Assembly: GCA_028289445.1 (NCBI GenBank) | Contig: JANQPO010000014.1 | Coordinates: forward strand, 1 to 64,000 | Direction of reading: 5' to 3' | Source of the DNA: Tepidamorphaceae bacterium | GTDB lineage: Bacteria > Pseudomonadota > Alphaproteobacteria > Rhizobiales > JAKSCL01 | Length of the DNA stretch: 64,000 bases | Part shown: positions 1 to 8,601 of the stretch, piece by piece | Layout: the number at the start of each line of letters is the position of its first letter | Numbering within the stretch: position 1 is the first letter of the stretch | Notes under the pieces: model-generated | Told to the model about the DNA's origin: nothing | Databases searched by the model: none | What the model saw: only the letters and a program-made list of their open reading frames with translations | Translations under genes and position numbers: made by a program

Positions 1-47
1 AGGCTTTTGTTACGAAGCGCCCGTCTGGGAACAAGCACCCGTCCCGT

Positions 48-134
48 GCGGTCGTGGCGGAATTGGTAGACGCGCAGCGTTGAGGTCGCTGTGGGGTAAA
101 ACCCGTGGAAGTTCGAGTCTTCTCGACCGCACCA
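48..134 (+). tRNA. tRNA-Leu (anticodon GAG)
   Basis: A complete 87-nt cloverleaf including the encoded CCA end. The 7-bp acceptor stem pairs GCGGTCG with CGACCGC. The D-arm contains AATTGGTAGA, the anticodon stem CAGCG/CGCTG encloses TTGAGGT (anticodon GAG, reading CUC/CUU), there is a long class II variable arm (GGGGTAAAACCC), and the T loop is TTCGAGT. The long variable arm and anticodon both say leucine. No flanking duplication that would mark it as an integration site was seen. Confidence 0.96.
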
Positions 135-360
135 TTTTCTTGAGTGGCCTTGCTTATATCGCGCTGATGTTTCTTATTGTTCTCGATCGGCAAGGCTTCG
201 CGGGTCTACTCAGACCTATTTTTACGTAACAGTTTGCGTGATTTTTTTGCGACATCCGCGTCGATGCGCGCTGATGATCGTGGGACTCTTCCGTTCTAGA
301 AGCAGATTTACGCGCTGGATCGGTTCATACCATCAATGATTGGACACGCGCCTAGCGCCA

Positions 361-966
361 TCAATCAGTCGCTTCTAATTCAAGCGTTTCGGGGCGGTAG
401 TTGAACAACTCAAGGCGCGGGGGCTTCTGCGCGCCGGCGGCAAGCTGAAGCGCTGACAGGCTGGCCGGAGCAACGGGGGTGATGTTTGCCGGATTGAGAC
501 CCAGGAAGCGCTGTAGGATGGCTCGGATGACGCCACCATGGCAAACGACCAGCAAGTTCTTGCAAGGGTCGGCGCGTTCCGTCTCGATGACGCTGCAGAC
601 GCGGCCTGAGAAGATATCCCAAGCCTCGCCGCCCTTCGGCGTTAGCGTGCCCGCCCGCCAGCCGCGATAGGCATTAGGATCGGCGGTCTCAATGTCGACG
701 ATGCTGCGGCCGGTCCAATCGCCGACATCTATCTCGCGTAGTTGCGCGGTCAGCCGTGCATTGGGCGCGCCGATGCGCTCGGCCGTTTCGGTGACGCGGG
801 CCAGATCGGAGGCAATGGCGCGGCAAGGGCCGATAGCCTCAATCACCGGACGTAGTGCGTCGGCCTGCCGGCGACCGGCATCGGAGAGGCCGACATTGGC
901 CTGCCCCTGCAGCCGCCGGCTAGCATTCCATTCGGATTCGCCATGGCGAACGAGGAGAACGCGCAT
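361..966 (-). CDS. histidine phosphatase family protein (phosphoglycerate mutase-like)
   Basis: A 201-aa enzyme of the histidine phosphatase superfamily. The phosphohistidine motif RHGESEWN lies at residues 7-14 and the second catalytic histidine in VVCHGG near residue 143, with an acidic proton donor in REIDVGDW near residue 78. The ATG at 966 overlaps the stop of the upstream transporter ATPase gene by one base (TGATG), so I prefer it to a start 12 codons earlier. It is the last gene of an operon with an RpiR regulator and a ferric/sugar-phosphate type ABC transporter, which suggests it removes phosphate from the imported compound. That role is inference; the substrate is unknown. Confidence 0.88.
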   Translation of the reverse strand: MRVLLVRHGESEWNASRRLQGQANVGLSDAGRRQADALRPVIEAIGPCRAIASDLARVTETAERIGAPNARLTAQLREIDVGDWTGRSIVDIETADPNAYRGWRAGTLTPKGGEAWDIFSGRVCSVIETERADPCKNLLVVCHGGVIRAILQRFLGLNPANITPVAPASLSALQLAAGAQKPPRLELFNYRPETLELEATD

Positions 967-2024
967 CACACGATCCTGTCGCCAGACCGACTGAACCAGC
1001 ACGTGGGTTCTGGCGGCAATTCCATGTGGATGACGTCACCGATCTGAGCGCTCGGTCGTCCGTCGACGATGGCTGTGAGGCGGAGTCCCGCGCCCACCGC
1101 TGTAACCATGGTCCGCCCGGCTATCGCACTCACTTCCATCAGTTCCATCGCAAGGCTGCGGGATGTCTCCTTGGGCGAAATGTTGAGCGCTTCGGCCCGA
1201 TACATCGCTAGGCAGTCCGGTTCGGGCGGCGCTATGGCCATGGCCTTGTCGGCGACCATGGTGCCGGCGCCGTTGCTGATCATCGGAACCACGTTGTTGG
1301 GCGGTGTGCCGACAAAGGTTGCAACGAAGGCGGTTTGCGGATCGCGCGCCAAGTCGTCGGGTGTCCCGAACTGCTGGACGCGACCGGCGTTCATCACCGC
1401 CACGTGGGTTGCCATGGTCATCGCCTCGATCTGGTCGTGGGTGACGTAGACTGTTGTCGCGCCGGTTGTCCGGTGTAGCCGCATCAGCTCGGTGCGCATC
1501 TCCAGCCGTAACTTTGCATCCAGGTTGGACAGCGGCTCATCGAACAGAAGCACTTTCGGCTGCGGCGCGATGGTCCGGGCGATTGCAACCCGCTGCTGCT
1601 GGCCGCCGGAAATCTCGTTCGGATAGCGATCGGCGAGATCGTCGATTTCAAGCAGTTTAAGAACGGCGTCGACGCGTTCGCTCCGCTCGGCCTTGGGCAT
1701 CTTGGCGACCTTCAGTGGCCAGTCGACATTACCGTGCACCGACATGTGCGGCCACAGCGCATAGGATTGAAAGACCAGCCCCGAATTGCGCTTTGCCGGA
1801 TCGACCGACCAATTGCGGTCGCCATCCGACACGACCGTTTCATCGAAGACGATCTGGCCCGCGTTGGGCAGTTCCAGGCCGGCCAGCATGCGCAACAAGG
1901 TGGTTTTGCCACATCCCGACGGCCCAAGCAGAACCAGGAACGCCCCGTCGGGGACGGCGAGCGACACATCGGTGACCGCCGCGACGGGACCGAACCGCTT
2001 GGAGAGACTTCTTATCTCAAGCAT
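966..2024 (-). CDS. ABC transporter ATP-binding protein (FbpC/PotA type)
   Basis: A 352-aa ATPase energising the importer encoded by the next two upstream genes. Walker A GPSGCGKTT is at residues 34-42, the Q-loop near 86, the signature SGGQQQ at 139-144, Walker B LLFDEP at about 159-164 and the switch histidine in YVTHDQ. The C-terminal third after about residue 235 is a TOBE-like regulatory region, as in the FbpC/PotA/UgpC group. It sits 10 bp downstream of the permease gene and overlaps the phosphatase start, so the operon is tightly coupled. Confidence 0.93.
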   Translation of the reverse strand: MLEIRSLSKRFGPVAAVTDVSLAVPDGAFLVLLGPSGCGKTTLLRMLAGLELPNAGQIVFDETVVSDGDRNWSVDPAKRNSGLVFQSYALWPHMSVHGNVDWPLKVAKMPKAERSERVDAVLKLLEIDDLADRYPNEISGGQQQRVAIARTIAPQPKVLLFDEPLSNLDAKLRLEMRTELMRLHRTTGATTVYVTHDQIEAMTMATHVAVMNAGRVQQFGTPDDLARDPQTAFVATFVGTPPNNVVPMISNGAGTMVADKAMAIAPPEPDCLAMYRAEALNISPKETSRSLAMELMEVSAIAGRTMVTAVGAGLRLTAIVDGRPSAQIGDVIHMELPPEPTCWFSRSGDRIV

Positions 2025-2034
2025 TGGCCTACCC

Positions 2035-3780
2035 CTATGCCGCCAGCCAGGGCTGCGACTTGGATTGCAGTCGGCTGGCGACCAGGGACGCGCCGATCGA
2101 GACGAAAAGGATCACCACGGCGATCGCATTGGCGAACTGGCCGAAGCCTTCCGATGCATAGCGATAAGCCAGTACCGACAACACCGGCATCGTGGGTGTA
2201 AACAGCAGCACGACCAGCGATAGGTCACGAACGATCTTAACAAAGATCAAGATGCCGCCCGCCACCAGGCCGCGAAGCGCCAGCGGCACCGTAATCTCGG
2301 CCAGCCGCCGGATGAAGCTCGCCCCCGTTATCCGCGCGCTTTCCTCAAGTTCGCCGCCGACTTGTTGGATGACCGCACGACCGGTCTGGACGGCAAACGG
2401 CAGGAGATAGGCGGTCGCGGCGATCACGAGTAAGATAAACGTGCCGTAGAGCGCGGGAAACGGTCCGATCGGAGCGCCGAGATAGGCGATATACGCAGCG
2501 CCAAAAGCGATGCCGGGGATCAAGAGGGGGAGAAAGCTGATCTGGGCGATCGCCGCCGATAAGATCCCCTCACGATATCGGGCGACAGTGTAGGCCGCCA
2601 GAAGGCCAATCGCCATGCCGGCCACGGCGGTTGCGGCGCCGAGGCCGAGTGTGACGAAAAGGGCGCGCACGATTTCGGGATTGTGGGTGATCCCGGGTGT
2701 TCCCTGAGCGATCGACGGATTGGATGCGCCAAGCCAAAAGTGGAGCGTCCAATTGGAGAACAGGTCTGCGGATGATCGGGCAAAGCTTGAGAGCGTCAAA
2801 ACCAGCACAGGAATGGCGGTCGCCGCCGAAAGAATCGCCATCGCCACCGCGAAGAGCGGCCAGCGCATCGCGCGCAGGTCAAAGCGCTTGGCGCGACCGC
2901 CTTTTCCGGTGATCGTCGTATAGGAGCGTCGCCCCGCAACAATACGGTTGCCGCCCCACAGAAAGGCCGCAGAAATTAGCACCAACAGGATGCCGATGAC
3001 GTAGCCGCGCGCGGTTTGGCCGACCTCGATCATGCCGAACAATCGAGTCGACAAGGTCTGCATGCGAACCGGCAAGCCTAGGATCGCTGGTGTTGCAAAG
3101 TTTGAGACTGCCCCCGCGAAGCACAGCGACGCGGCAGCGACCAGCGCGGGTGTCGTCACCGGTAGGACGATGCCAAAAAAAATCCTTGCGCCCTTGGCGC
3201 CGGCGATCTGCGCCGCCTCGATCAAATCGGAGTTCACAGTCGCCAACGCTGCGGCGATGATCGTAAAAGCAAGGCTGAAATAGTGTAGCGTCAGCACGAT
3301 GAGCGTCGGCACCATGCCCCAGGCGAGCCAGTCTGGGATATCAAGACCGACACCTTGCAAGGCTCCGATCTGGCCACCGATCCGGTCATTGCGAAAGAGC
3401 GTTCCCCAGGCGAGCGCTGCTGCGAAGGACGGAATCATGAAAGGCAGTGTCGCCATCACGCCGATCGTCTTGCGAAAGGGCACATTGGTCATCACCACCA
3501 GCCAGGCCAGGAATCCACCGATCAAGACGCAAGCTGTGGCAACGACTGCGCCGATGAGCAGGGTGTTGGCGAGCGGTTTGTAGAGCAAGTTCCGCGACAG
3601 GCGGCTCGCCAGAACGTCTGTCCAAGCACCGATCGTCTCGGGCTCTAGAGTGAAGAGGACTGTCCGGATGAGCGGCAACACGATCAGCGCGATCAGCAGG
3701 GCAAGGACGACTCCCTTGAGAACGGTCCCCTGGCGAAAGAAGACACGCCGCCCCACTCCGCTCATGGCGAACTCAGCCAT
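2035..3780 (-). CDS. ABC transporter permease, two-domain FbpB/AfuB type
   Basis: A 581-aa inner-membrane protein with two fused permease halves, the usual architecture for ferric-iron, 2-aminoethylphosphonate and hexose-phosphate (AfuB) importers. Each half carries an EAA-type coupling loop: EAAQIAGAKGARIFFGIVLP in the first and EESARITGASFIRRLAEITVP in the second. Many hydrophobic segments alternate with short loops. It follows the binding-protein gene after an 83-bp gap that contains a hairpin and precedes the ATPase gene by 10 bp. Family knowledge does not fix the substrate. Confidence 0.92.
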   Translation of the reverse strand: MAEFAMSGVGRRVFFRQGTVLKGVVLALLIALIVLPLIRTVLFTLEPETIGAWTDVLASRLSRNLLYKPLANTLLIGAVVATACVLIGGFLAWLVVMTNVPFRKTIGVMATLPFMIPSFAAALAWGTLFRNDRIGGQIGALQGVGLDIPDWLAWGMVPTLIVLTLHYFSLAFTIIAAALATVNSDLIEAAQIAGAKGARIFFGIVLPVTTPALVAAASLCFAGAVSNFATPAILGLPVRMQTLSTRLFGMIEVGQTARGYVIGILLVLISAAFLWGGNRIVAGRRSYTTITGKGGRAKRFDLRAMRWPLFAVAMAILSAATAIPVLVLTLSSFARSSADLFSNWTLHFWLGASNPSIAQGTPGITHNPEIVRALFVTLGLGAATAVAGMAIGLLAAYTVARYREGILSAAIAQISFLPLLIPGIAFGAAYIAYLGAPIGPFPALYGTFILLVIAATAYLLPFAVQTGRAVIQQVGGELEESARITGASFIRRLAEITVPLALRGLVAGGILIFVKIVRDLSLVVLLFTPTMPVLSVLAYRYASEGFGQFANAIAVVILFVSIGASLVASRLQSKSQPWLAA

Positions 3781-3816
3781 AAGAGATCCTTCAGTTCTCA
3801 GGATGAGAGCATGGAG

Positions 3817-3845
3817 CGCGGGTCAAGGCCAAGCCCCGACCCGCG
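3817..3845 (-). terminator. hairpin between binding-protein and permease genes
   Basis: Eight perfectly paired bases, CGCGGGTC at 3817-3824 and GACCCGCG at 3838-3845, enclose a 13-nt loop; short GCAT/ATGC flanks extend the stem. No U-tract follows on the minus strand, so it is more likely a 3' stabiliser or attenuator of the binding-protein message than a full terminator. Confidence 0.5.
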
Positions 3846-3863
3846 ATGCTATGGCCCGACGCT

Positions 3864-4985
3864 CTACTGGAGCGTCAGGATCAGGTCACCGACCGCAGCG
3901 CGAATCTTCGCGGTTTCCGCCGGCTGGAGCCGCCACGCTGTGAACGCATCAAGCGGCACGGCATCTGGATGCGGAGGAATATCGGTGCGGGTGACATAGT
4001 CGCCGGCGACATAAAAAGGCTTAAGACCGGGACCGCCGGTCTTGCTCTCGTCGCCCATCAGGAAATCGATGACGAGGCGCGCGGCAGCCGGATGCTTTGC
4101 GTCCTTGGCGAGCGCCAGGATGGCCGGAAAAATAATGCCGGGCGCCGGCTTGACGTCGTTCGCCACTTGCAGAGCCCAACCTTCCTCCTCGTTATCACGG
4201 CGGTCGGAATAGCTGGTGAATCCGATGGGCGGGTTCTCCTGGCCAAGCTTGCCGACTGCGACGTTCACGTCGTCGGTCGACTTCACCAAGATGACATCGT
4301 TGGCGAAGAGGTCGGCGATGAACTTCTCGCCGGCATTGGCAGCTCCGCCTAAGTCGATGTCGCTGCCGAAATGCGCCTCATATGCGGCGGCCATGGCATC
4401 CGACTGCAAAACGATCTCGGTCATCAGATCGAGGTAGTCGCCGCGCTGCAACGGGTCGACCATGACGACCCGTCCCTTCCAATCCGGCGTCGTTAGTTCC
4501 CACAGGTTCGAGACTGGTGCGCCATCGGGATTGGCCTCTTCGTTATACATGAGCACCTTCGTGGATAGGCGCTGCGCCAGAAGCGGCGACTTGTACTGGT
4601 CCGGTACGCGGTCGGCGACGCGCGGCGGAACATAAGGCGTGATGATGCCGGCTTCCAAGAGCTCGGTCAAAACCACCGGCGTATCGGAAATGTAGACGAC
4701 ATCGGCATTGGCGACACCAGCTTGCGCCTCAGCTTTGAGGCGGGCGATCTGCTCAGTCGATGAGATGTCGAAGCCTTGAAGATCGATCTCCGGATAGGCC
4801 TCCTCGAATGCTGTCTCGACCTTCTTGATCCGGCTGGTGAAGGAGTAGACCGTGACGGTCGCCTCGTCTTTGGCCATCGGCAAAAGGTCCGCCGGCATTT
4901 TGGCGTCCAGTTCCGAACCGGCGATTGCCGGTGTAGCGATTAACGCACCGAGCGCGATCGCGTATGCTGCGGAGAATGGTCTCAT
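3864..4985 (-). CDS. extracellular solute-binding protein (AfuA/PhnS/FbpA-like)
   Basis: A 373-aa periplasmic binding protein. The ATG at 4985 was chosen because AGGGAGGA lies just upstream and a classical signal peptide follows (MRPFSAAYAIALGALIATPAIA, cleavage after AIA). The mature part reads like the ferric-ion/phosphonate/sugar-phosphate binding group: ADVVYISDTP, LMYNEEANP, and a late LALAKDAKHPAAARLVIDFL helix. It is the first transport gene after the RpiR regulator. The RpiR and phosphatase neighbours favour a phosphorylated sugar or related organophosphate over iron, but this is inference. Confidence 0.87.
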   Translation of the reverse strand: MRPFSAAYAIALGALIATPAIAGSELDAKMPADLLPMAKDEATVTVYSFTSRIKKVETAFEEAYPEIDLQGFDISSTEQIARLKAEAQAGVANADVVYISDTPVVLTELLEAGIITPYVPPRVADRVPDQYKSPLLAQRLSTKVLMYNEEANPDGAPVSNLWELTTPDWKGRVVMVDPLQRGDYLDLMTEIVLQSDAMAAAYEAHFGSDIDLGGAANAGEKFIADLFANDVILVKSTDDVNVAVGKLGQENPPIGFTSYSDRRDNEEEGWALQVANDVKPAPGIIFPAILALAKDAKHPAAARLVIDFLMGDESKTGGPGLKPFYVAGDYVTRTDIPPHPDAVPLDAFTAWRLQPAETAKIRAAVGDLILTLQ

Positions 4986-5016
4986 CGTGTCCTCCCTGGA
5001 CTTTTTTCTGCTGCGT

Positions 5017-5874
5017 CTATTCGAATCGACCGATGAGCTGTCCCAATCGATCGAGCGTCTTGAGCGTCTTATTCCGCGCGGTAAGGCCGGCAGCGATGAC
5101 CAGCGCATTGCATACGGTCATCGGTACAGTCAGGGTCTGAAACCCGTCGGGATCGCCGGCGCGCGGCGCGGCCATGAGATGGTCGGGCTGGGGAACGAGC
5201 GTCGCGCCGATGCTGCCGGCGATGACGACCGTTTCGGCACCGGCTTCGCGGGCAAGCTCCAGGAGCGGTCGATAGGCGCGCGGCGGCCGGCGAAACACGA
5301 AAGTAAGGACGATATCGCCCTTGCGAAAGCCGAGCGCTTGCTCGGCGAGGCCGCGCGGATCGGGATCGAGCTTGTGGACGTCGCCACCGAAGCGACGAAA
5401 CCGCTTCAGCATCATGACCGCCAGCGTTTCGGCGTTGCCGTGGCCATAGATGTAAAGCCGGTTCGCCGATAGGAGTCTGGCCGCTACCGTGGTGATCTGA
5501 GCCGGGCTGATGAAATCCTCGATCTTTTGAAGTGCGTTGGCCTCCTGTTGGATAAGATTGCCGAGAATTGTGTCGCTCGACGTTTCTGAGATCGTCTTCT
5601 CGAAACGGGTCGCTGGCTCTTGGGTTGCGATGAACGCGTCGCGAAGCGCGTCGCGAAACTCCGCATAGCTTGCGTAACCGAGCTTGCGCGCCAGGCGCGA
5701 GGCGGTCGCCTCGTGAACGCCGACAGACTTCGCCAGCGCACTCGCGGTCCCAAGCGCGGCGCTGGTCGGGCTTTCGATAACGGTCTGCACAAGGCGTCGT
5801 TCGTTTGGCGTCAGCGTGTCGGCAGTGTCTTTGAATCGATCGAGGACCGTCATGTCGTCATTCAGGTTGTTCAT
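5017..5874 (-). CDS. RpiR-family transcriptional regulator (HTH plus SIS domain)
   Basis: A 285-aa regulator with an N-terminal HTH_6 domain (LTPNERRLVQTVI at about 17-29; recognition region GVHEATASRLARKLGY near 67-82) and a C-terminal SIS sugar-phosphate binding domain (about 125-250, including RLYIYGHGNAETLA). RpiR proteins respond to phosphosugars. It heads the operon, 31 bp before the binding-protein gene. A perfect inverted repeat lies 29 bp upstream of the gene, which suggests autoregulation. The start could also be the ATG at 5853, because the ribosome site in front of 5874 is weak. Confidence 0.88.
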   Translation of the reverse strand: MNNLNDDMTVLDRFKDTADTLTPNERRLVQTVIESPTSAALGTASALAKSVGVHEATASRLARKLGYASYAEFRDALRDAFIATQEPATRFEKTISETSSDTILGNLIQQEANALQKIEDFISPAQITTVAARLLSANRLYIYGHGNAETLAVMMLKRFRRFGGDVHKLDPDPRGLAEQALGFRKGDIVLTFVFRRPPRAYRPLLELAREAGAETVVIAGSIGATLVPQPDHLMAAPRAGDPDGFQTLTVPMTVCNALVIAAGLTARNKTLKTLDRLGQLIGRFE

Positions 5875-5902
5875 CTCTCATTGGAGAATAGGGACGGTCA
5901 GC

Positions 5903-5930
5903 ATATCTTGCAAGAAAAATTGCAAGATAT
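5903..5930. promoter_or_regulatory. probable RpiR operator, perfect 11-bp inverted repeat
   Basis: ATATCTTGCAA at 5903-5913 and its exact reverse complement at 5920-5930 flank a 6-nt A-rich spacer. A second partial copy (TCAAGAAATTTTGCAAG, 5941-5957) matches 14 of 17 positions of the first core and lies 31 bp, about three helical turns, away. GAAA/TTTC-containing repeats are typical of RpiR sites. Position immediately upstream of the RpiR gene supports the assignment. Confidence 0.65.
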
Positions 5931-5980
5931 AGAATTTATCTCAAGAAATTTTGCAAGAACGGCGGAGTGCTCTGTTCGGG

Positions 5981-6356
5981 ATTGCGCCTGACCGAGTACT
6001 TGCCGGTATGTTCGCCTATCCGGACCCAGCTGATAGCTGGGTCTTCAAAGGCAGTACCCGTCTGAAGACGTGCAAGCTCGAGACAATATCGGTTCTTGGA
6101 GGGTCTGGACTTCACCGTAGAGAACGGCGGGCATCTCGGTGAGGCGTCTTAAAGCGGGTCTTTGCCGAATTCGCCGACTGGATCTACGAACAGAACGGCC
6201 TTGAGTTGCCGGCAGGTTCCCAGGACTTCAATATCTTCGACAACCCGCGTGGTAATCCAACCTGCCGGGGCAAGTTGAGCTATCGCAGTCCGGTCGCTCG
6301 TCTTCGCGCGCGTCCCAGGGCCTTCAGTACTGATCGAATTCCGTGAACTGTCTAGC
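5981..6356 (+). pseudogene. remnant of an AbiEii-type nucleotidyltransferase toxin
   Basis: Three short reading-frame segments on the plus strand read in order like the N-terminal half of AbiEii/AbiGii nucleotidyl transferase toxins. From about 5990, DRVLAGMFAYP and DSWVFKGSTRLKTCKLET correspond to the family's WVFKGGTxLKKCxFET. A shifted frame from 6087 gives YRFLEGLDFTVENGGHL (family YRFSEDLDFTV). A second shift near 6146 gives LKRVFAEFADWIYEQ, LELPAGSQDFNIFDNPRG and CRGKLSYRSP. At least two frameshifts and substitutions in the catalytic GGT and SEDLD motifs make it non-functional. No AbiEi antitoxin is nearby. The family match is from memory of its conserved blocks. Confidence 0.6.
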
Positions 6357-6433
6357 CCCGTTTTCCGAGGCCACTGATCCGGGCTTTCTCGAATGAGATT
6401 TACGGACAGGCGGACGCATGTTGAGCGCCTGAT

Positions 6434-6462
6434 GCGATCGGGCGGATTGGCCGCCCGATCGC
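6434..6462. terminator. 12-bp perfect hairpin downstream of tctA
   Basis: GCGATCGGGCGG (6434-6445) and its exact complement (6451-6462) enclose a 5-nt loop, 33 bp after the tctA stop. There is no U-tract on either strand, so it may act as a 3' stabiliser or factor-dependent end signal. The rest of 6357-6494 shows no gene. Confidence 0.45.
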
Positions 6463-6494
6463 CATTCGGCCTTGCGAACCCTTCGGGTTTGAGA

Positions 6495-8033
6495 CTATTC
6501 GCCCGTCGTCGCTTTGGGGTGAATCTTCTCCCGCATTTGGCGATACATGCCGGTCAGGAACGGCAGGAACAGGCAGATGGCGGCGAGCGCCAGGATGCCA
6601 AGCGTTAGTGGACGCTCCCACAGGAACGACCAGCTGTCATTGTTGATCAACAGCGCCCGGCGCAGGTTCTCCTCCATCATGCCGCCCAAGATGAAGCCGA
6701 GAATCATCGGTGCCATGGGAAAGTCGAGAAAGCGCAGTGTCACGGCCGCGATGGCGAAGATCACCATAAGTTGGATGTCGAACGTGTTGAACGACACGAA
6801 GTAGACGCCAATCAGTGAGAAGAACAGGATGAACGGCAGCAGGAACCGCGCCGGAATGGCCAGAACGCGCGCGATGTAGGGAATCAACGGCAGGTTTAGG
6901 ATCAACAGAATGATATTGCCGAGCCACATCGACACGATGACGGACCAGAAGACGGCCGGCTGGTCGAGATAGAGCCGGGGCCCTGGCTGGATACCATAGC
7001 CGATGAGGGCGCCTAGCATGATCGCCGTCGTACCGGACCCTGGAATGCCAAGGGTAAGGAGCGGGACGAACGAACCGGTCGCCGCGGCATTGTTTGCCGT
7101 TTCGGGCGCCGACAGACCGCGCACGGAGCCCTTGCCGAACTCTTTGCCCTTTTCCGGACCTGCCAGACGCTGTTCGGTGCCGTAGGCGAGGAAGCTAGCG
7201 ATGGTCGCGCCGGCGCCGGGCAGAACGCCGATGAGGAAGCCGAGCACCGAGGACCGTCCAATGACGGGTGCCATCTCCTTCACTTCGGACTTGCTGACGG
7301 CCATCGAGCCGAGGTTCTGGGACGCTTCTTTCTCCTTTTGCCGGTCTGCTTCATTGACCGGCTTGATGATCGCCGAGAGCGCCTCAGACAGCGCGAATGT
7401 CGCCATCACCAGGAGTAGGAACGATATGCCGTCGATGAGATCGATCATGCCCAGCGTGAAGCGCGGGACGCCCTGGGTCTGGTCGGTGCCAACCGTCGAC
7501 AGCATCAAGCCCACCACGGTCATCAAGAGGGCCTTCAGCATGTCGCCCTTGCCGGCGAAGGCGGCCACGGCGACCAGGCCAAGCACCATCAGCGCAAAAT
7601 AGTCGGTCGACTGGAATGCCAGCGAGACGCTGGCCAAGAACGGTGCGGCGATCAAGAGAAAGAGGGCCGCGATCACGCCGCCGGAAAACGACGAGTAGGC
7701 GGCGATCGCCAGCGCCTTGCCGGCCATACCCTGTTTCGCCATCGGGTAGCCGTCGAACGATGTTGCGACCGTTGAGGCAACGCCAGGCGCATTGATGAGG
7801 ATTGACGACGTGGAGCCGCCGAAAATGGCGCCGTAATAGACGGCTGCCATCAGGATGATGCCCGCGGCCGGTTCAAGACTGGCGGCAATCGGAATCATCA
7901 GCGCGATCGCGGACATGGGTCCGAGACCCGGCAACATGCCGATAAACGTGCCAACGAGGCAGCCAGTGACCACGAAGAGCAGGTTGATGGGCGTCATCGC
8001 CGTGGTGACGCCAGTGAGGATACCTTCAAGCAT
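6495..8033 (-). CDS. tctA: tripartite tricarboxylate transporter, large membrane subunit TctA
   Basis: A 512-aa, strongly hydrophobic protein, the usual TctA length. Family blocks are visible: GTFIGMLPGLGPMSAIALMIP near residues 28-48, YYGAIFGGSTSSILINAPG near 66-84, GVLPGAGATIASFLAYGTEQ near 263-282 and LTLGIPGSGTTAIMLGAL in the middle. TctA forms the secondary, ion-driven channel of the TTT system with TctB and the periplasmic TctC. It is the last gene of tctCBA, 3 bp after tctB. The substrate is probably a carboxylate, but TTT systems vary. Confidence 0.95.
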   Translation of the reverse strand: MLEGILTGVTTAMTPINLLFVVTGCLVGTFIGMLPGLGPMSAIALMIPIAASLEPAAGIILMAAVYYGAIFGGSTSSILINAPGVASTVATSFDGYPMAKQGMAGKALAIAAYSSFSGGVIAALFLLIAAPFLASVSLAFQSTDYFALMVLGLVAVAAFAGKGDMLKALLMTVVGLMLSTVGTDQTQGVPRFTLGMIDLIDGISFLLLVMATFALSEALSAIIKPVNEADRQKEKEASQNLGSMAVSKSEVKEMAPVIGRSSVLGFLIGVLPGAGATIASFLAYGTEQRLAGPEKGKEFGKGSVRGLSAPETANNAAATGSFVPLLTLGIPGSGTTAIMLGALIGYGIQPGPRLYLDQPAVFWSVIVSMWLGNIILLILNLPLIPYIARVLAIPARFLLPFILFFSLIGVYFVSFNTFDIQLMVIFAIAAVTLRFLDFPMAPMILGFILGGMMEENLRRALLINNDSWSFLWERPLTLGILALAAICLFLPFLTGMYRQMREKIHPKATTGE

Positions 8034-8036
8034 CGT

Positions 8037-8501
8037 TTAGCCCTCGCTCTTCATAAAGGCCGGCAGAGGCTCGATGAAGACATCGAGGCCTTGGGTCATC
8101 AGGACCCAAAACAAGACCACCAAGGGAACAGACGCCAAGATCAACAACAACGGCTTGCGCTCGCCGAGCAGCCAGAATCCGATCATGAGGAAGAGTGAGG
8201 TCGACAGGATGAAGCCGAGCGGCCGGATGGTCAGGCCGTAGAGCGACATCAGACCCAGGAATAGCGCGCAGCTGATCCAGTTATAGCCGGCAAGCTCAAG
8301 CTTTTTGTCGGATCCCGGGAAAACGATGATCAACACGGCAAGGCCGATGCCTAAGACGGACAGCACCTCGGGCATTGTCCGGGCATGGAACGCTACGTTT
8401 TCTTGAAACGGTAAGAGCGTGATCTGCTGGCTCAGTAAGCCATAGGTCAGGCAGAAGACGAGCAGCAGAACGCCGCCGATTCGGTCCTTCGACATAGACA
8501 T
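8037..8501 (-). CDS. tctB: tripartite tricarboxylate transporter, small membrane subunit TctB
   Basis: A 154-aa protein with about four hydrophobic segments (for example VLLLVFCLTYGLLS at the N-terminus and PLLLILASVPLVVLFWVLM near the C-terminus), as expected for the poorly conserved small subunit TctB. Identification rests mainly on size, topology and its place between tctC and tctA. A 100-bp gap holding a hairpin separates it from tctC. Confidence 0.88.
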   Translation of the reverse strand: MSMSKDRIGGVLLLVFCLTYGLLSQQITLLPFQENVAFHARTMPEVLSVLGIGLAVLIIVFPGSDKKLELAGYNWISCALFLGLMSLYGLTIRPLGFILSTSLFLMIGFWLLGERKPLLLILASVPLVVLFWVLMTQGLDVFIEPLPAFMKSEG

Positions 8502-8553
8502 GATGGGCCCCTTGGCGCCGACGTCATTGAAGACGAGCTGACGGAGATTGGGT

Positions 8554-8589
8554 CCGGCGCCATTCGTCGCTAGACGAAAGTGGCGCCGG
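8554..8589 (-). terminator. hairpin between tctC and tctB
   Basis: CCGGCGCCA (8554-8562) pairs with TGGCGCCGG (8581-8589), and the inner TTCGTC/GACGAA bases extend the stem past one bulged base. It sits just after the tctC stop and probably protects or partly terminates the binding-protein message. Confidence 0.5.
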
Positions 8590-8601
8590 GATCCGGTCGG
8601 A

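Noticed and set aside
48..134. tRNA-Leu as an integration site for a mobile element
   Set aside because: No integrase gene and no repeat of the tRNA 3' end were noticed in the window.
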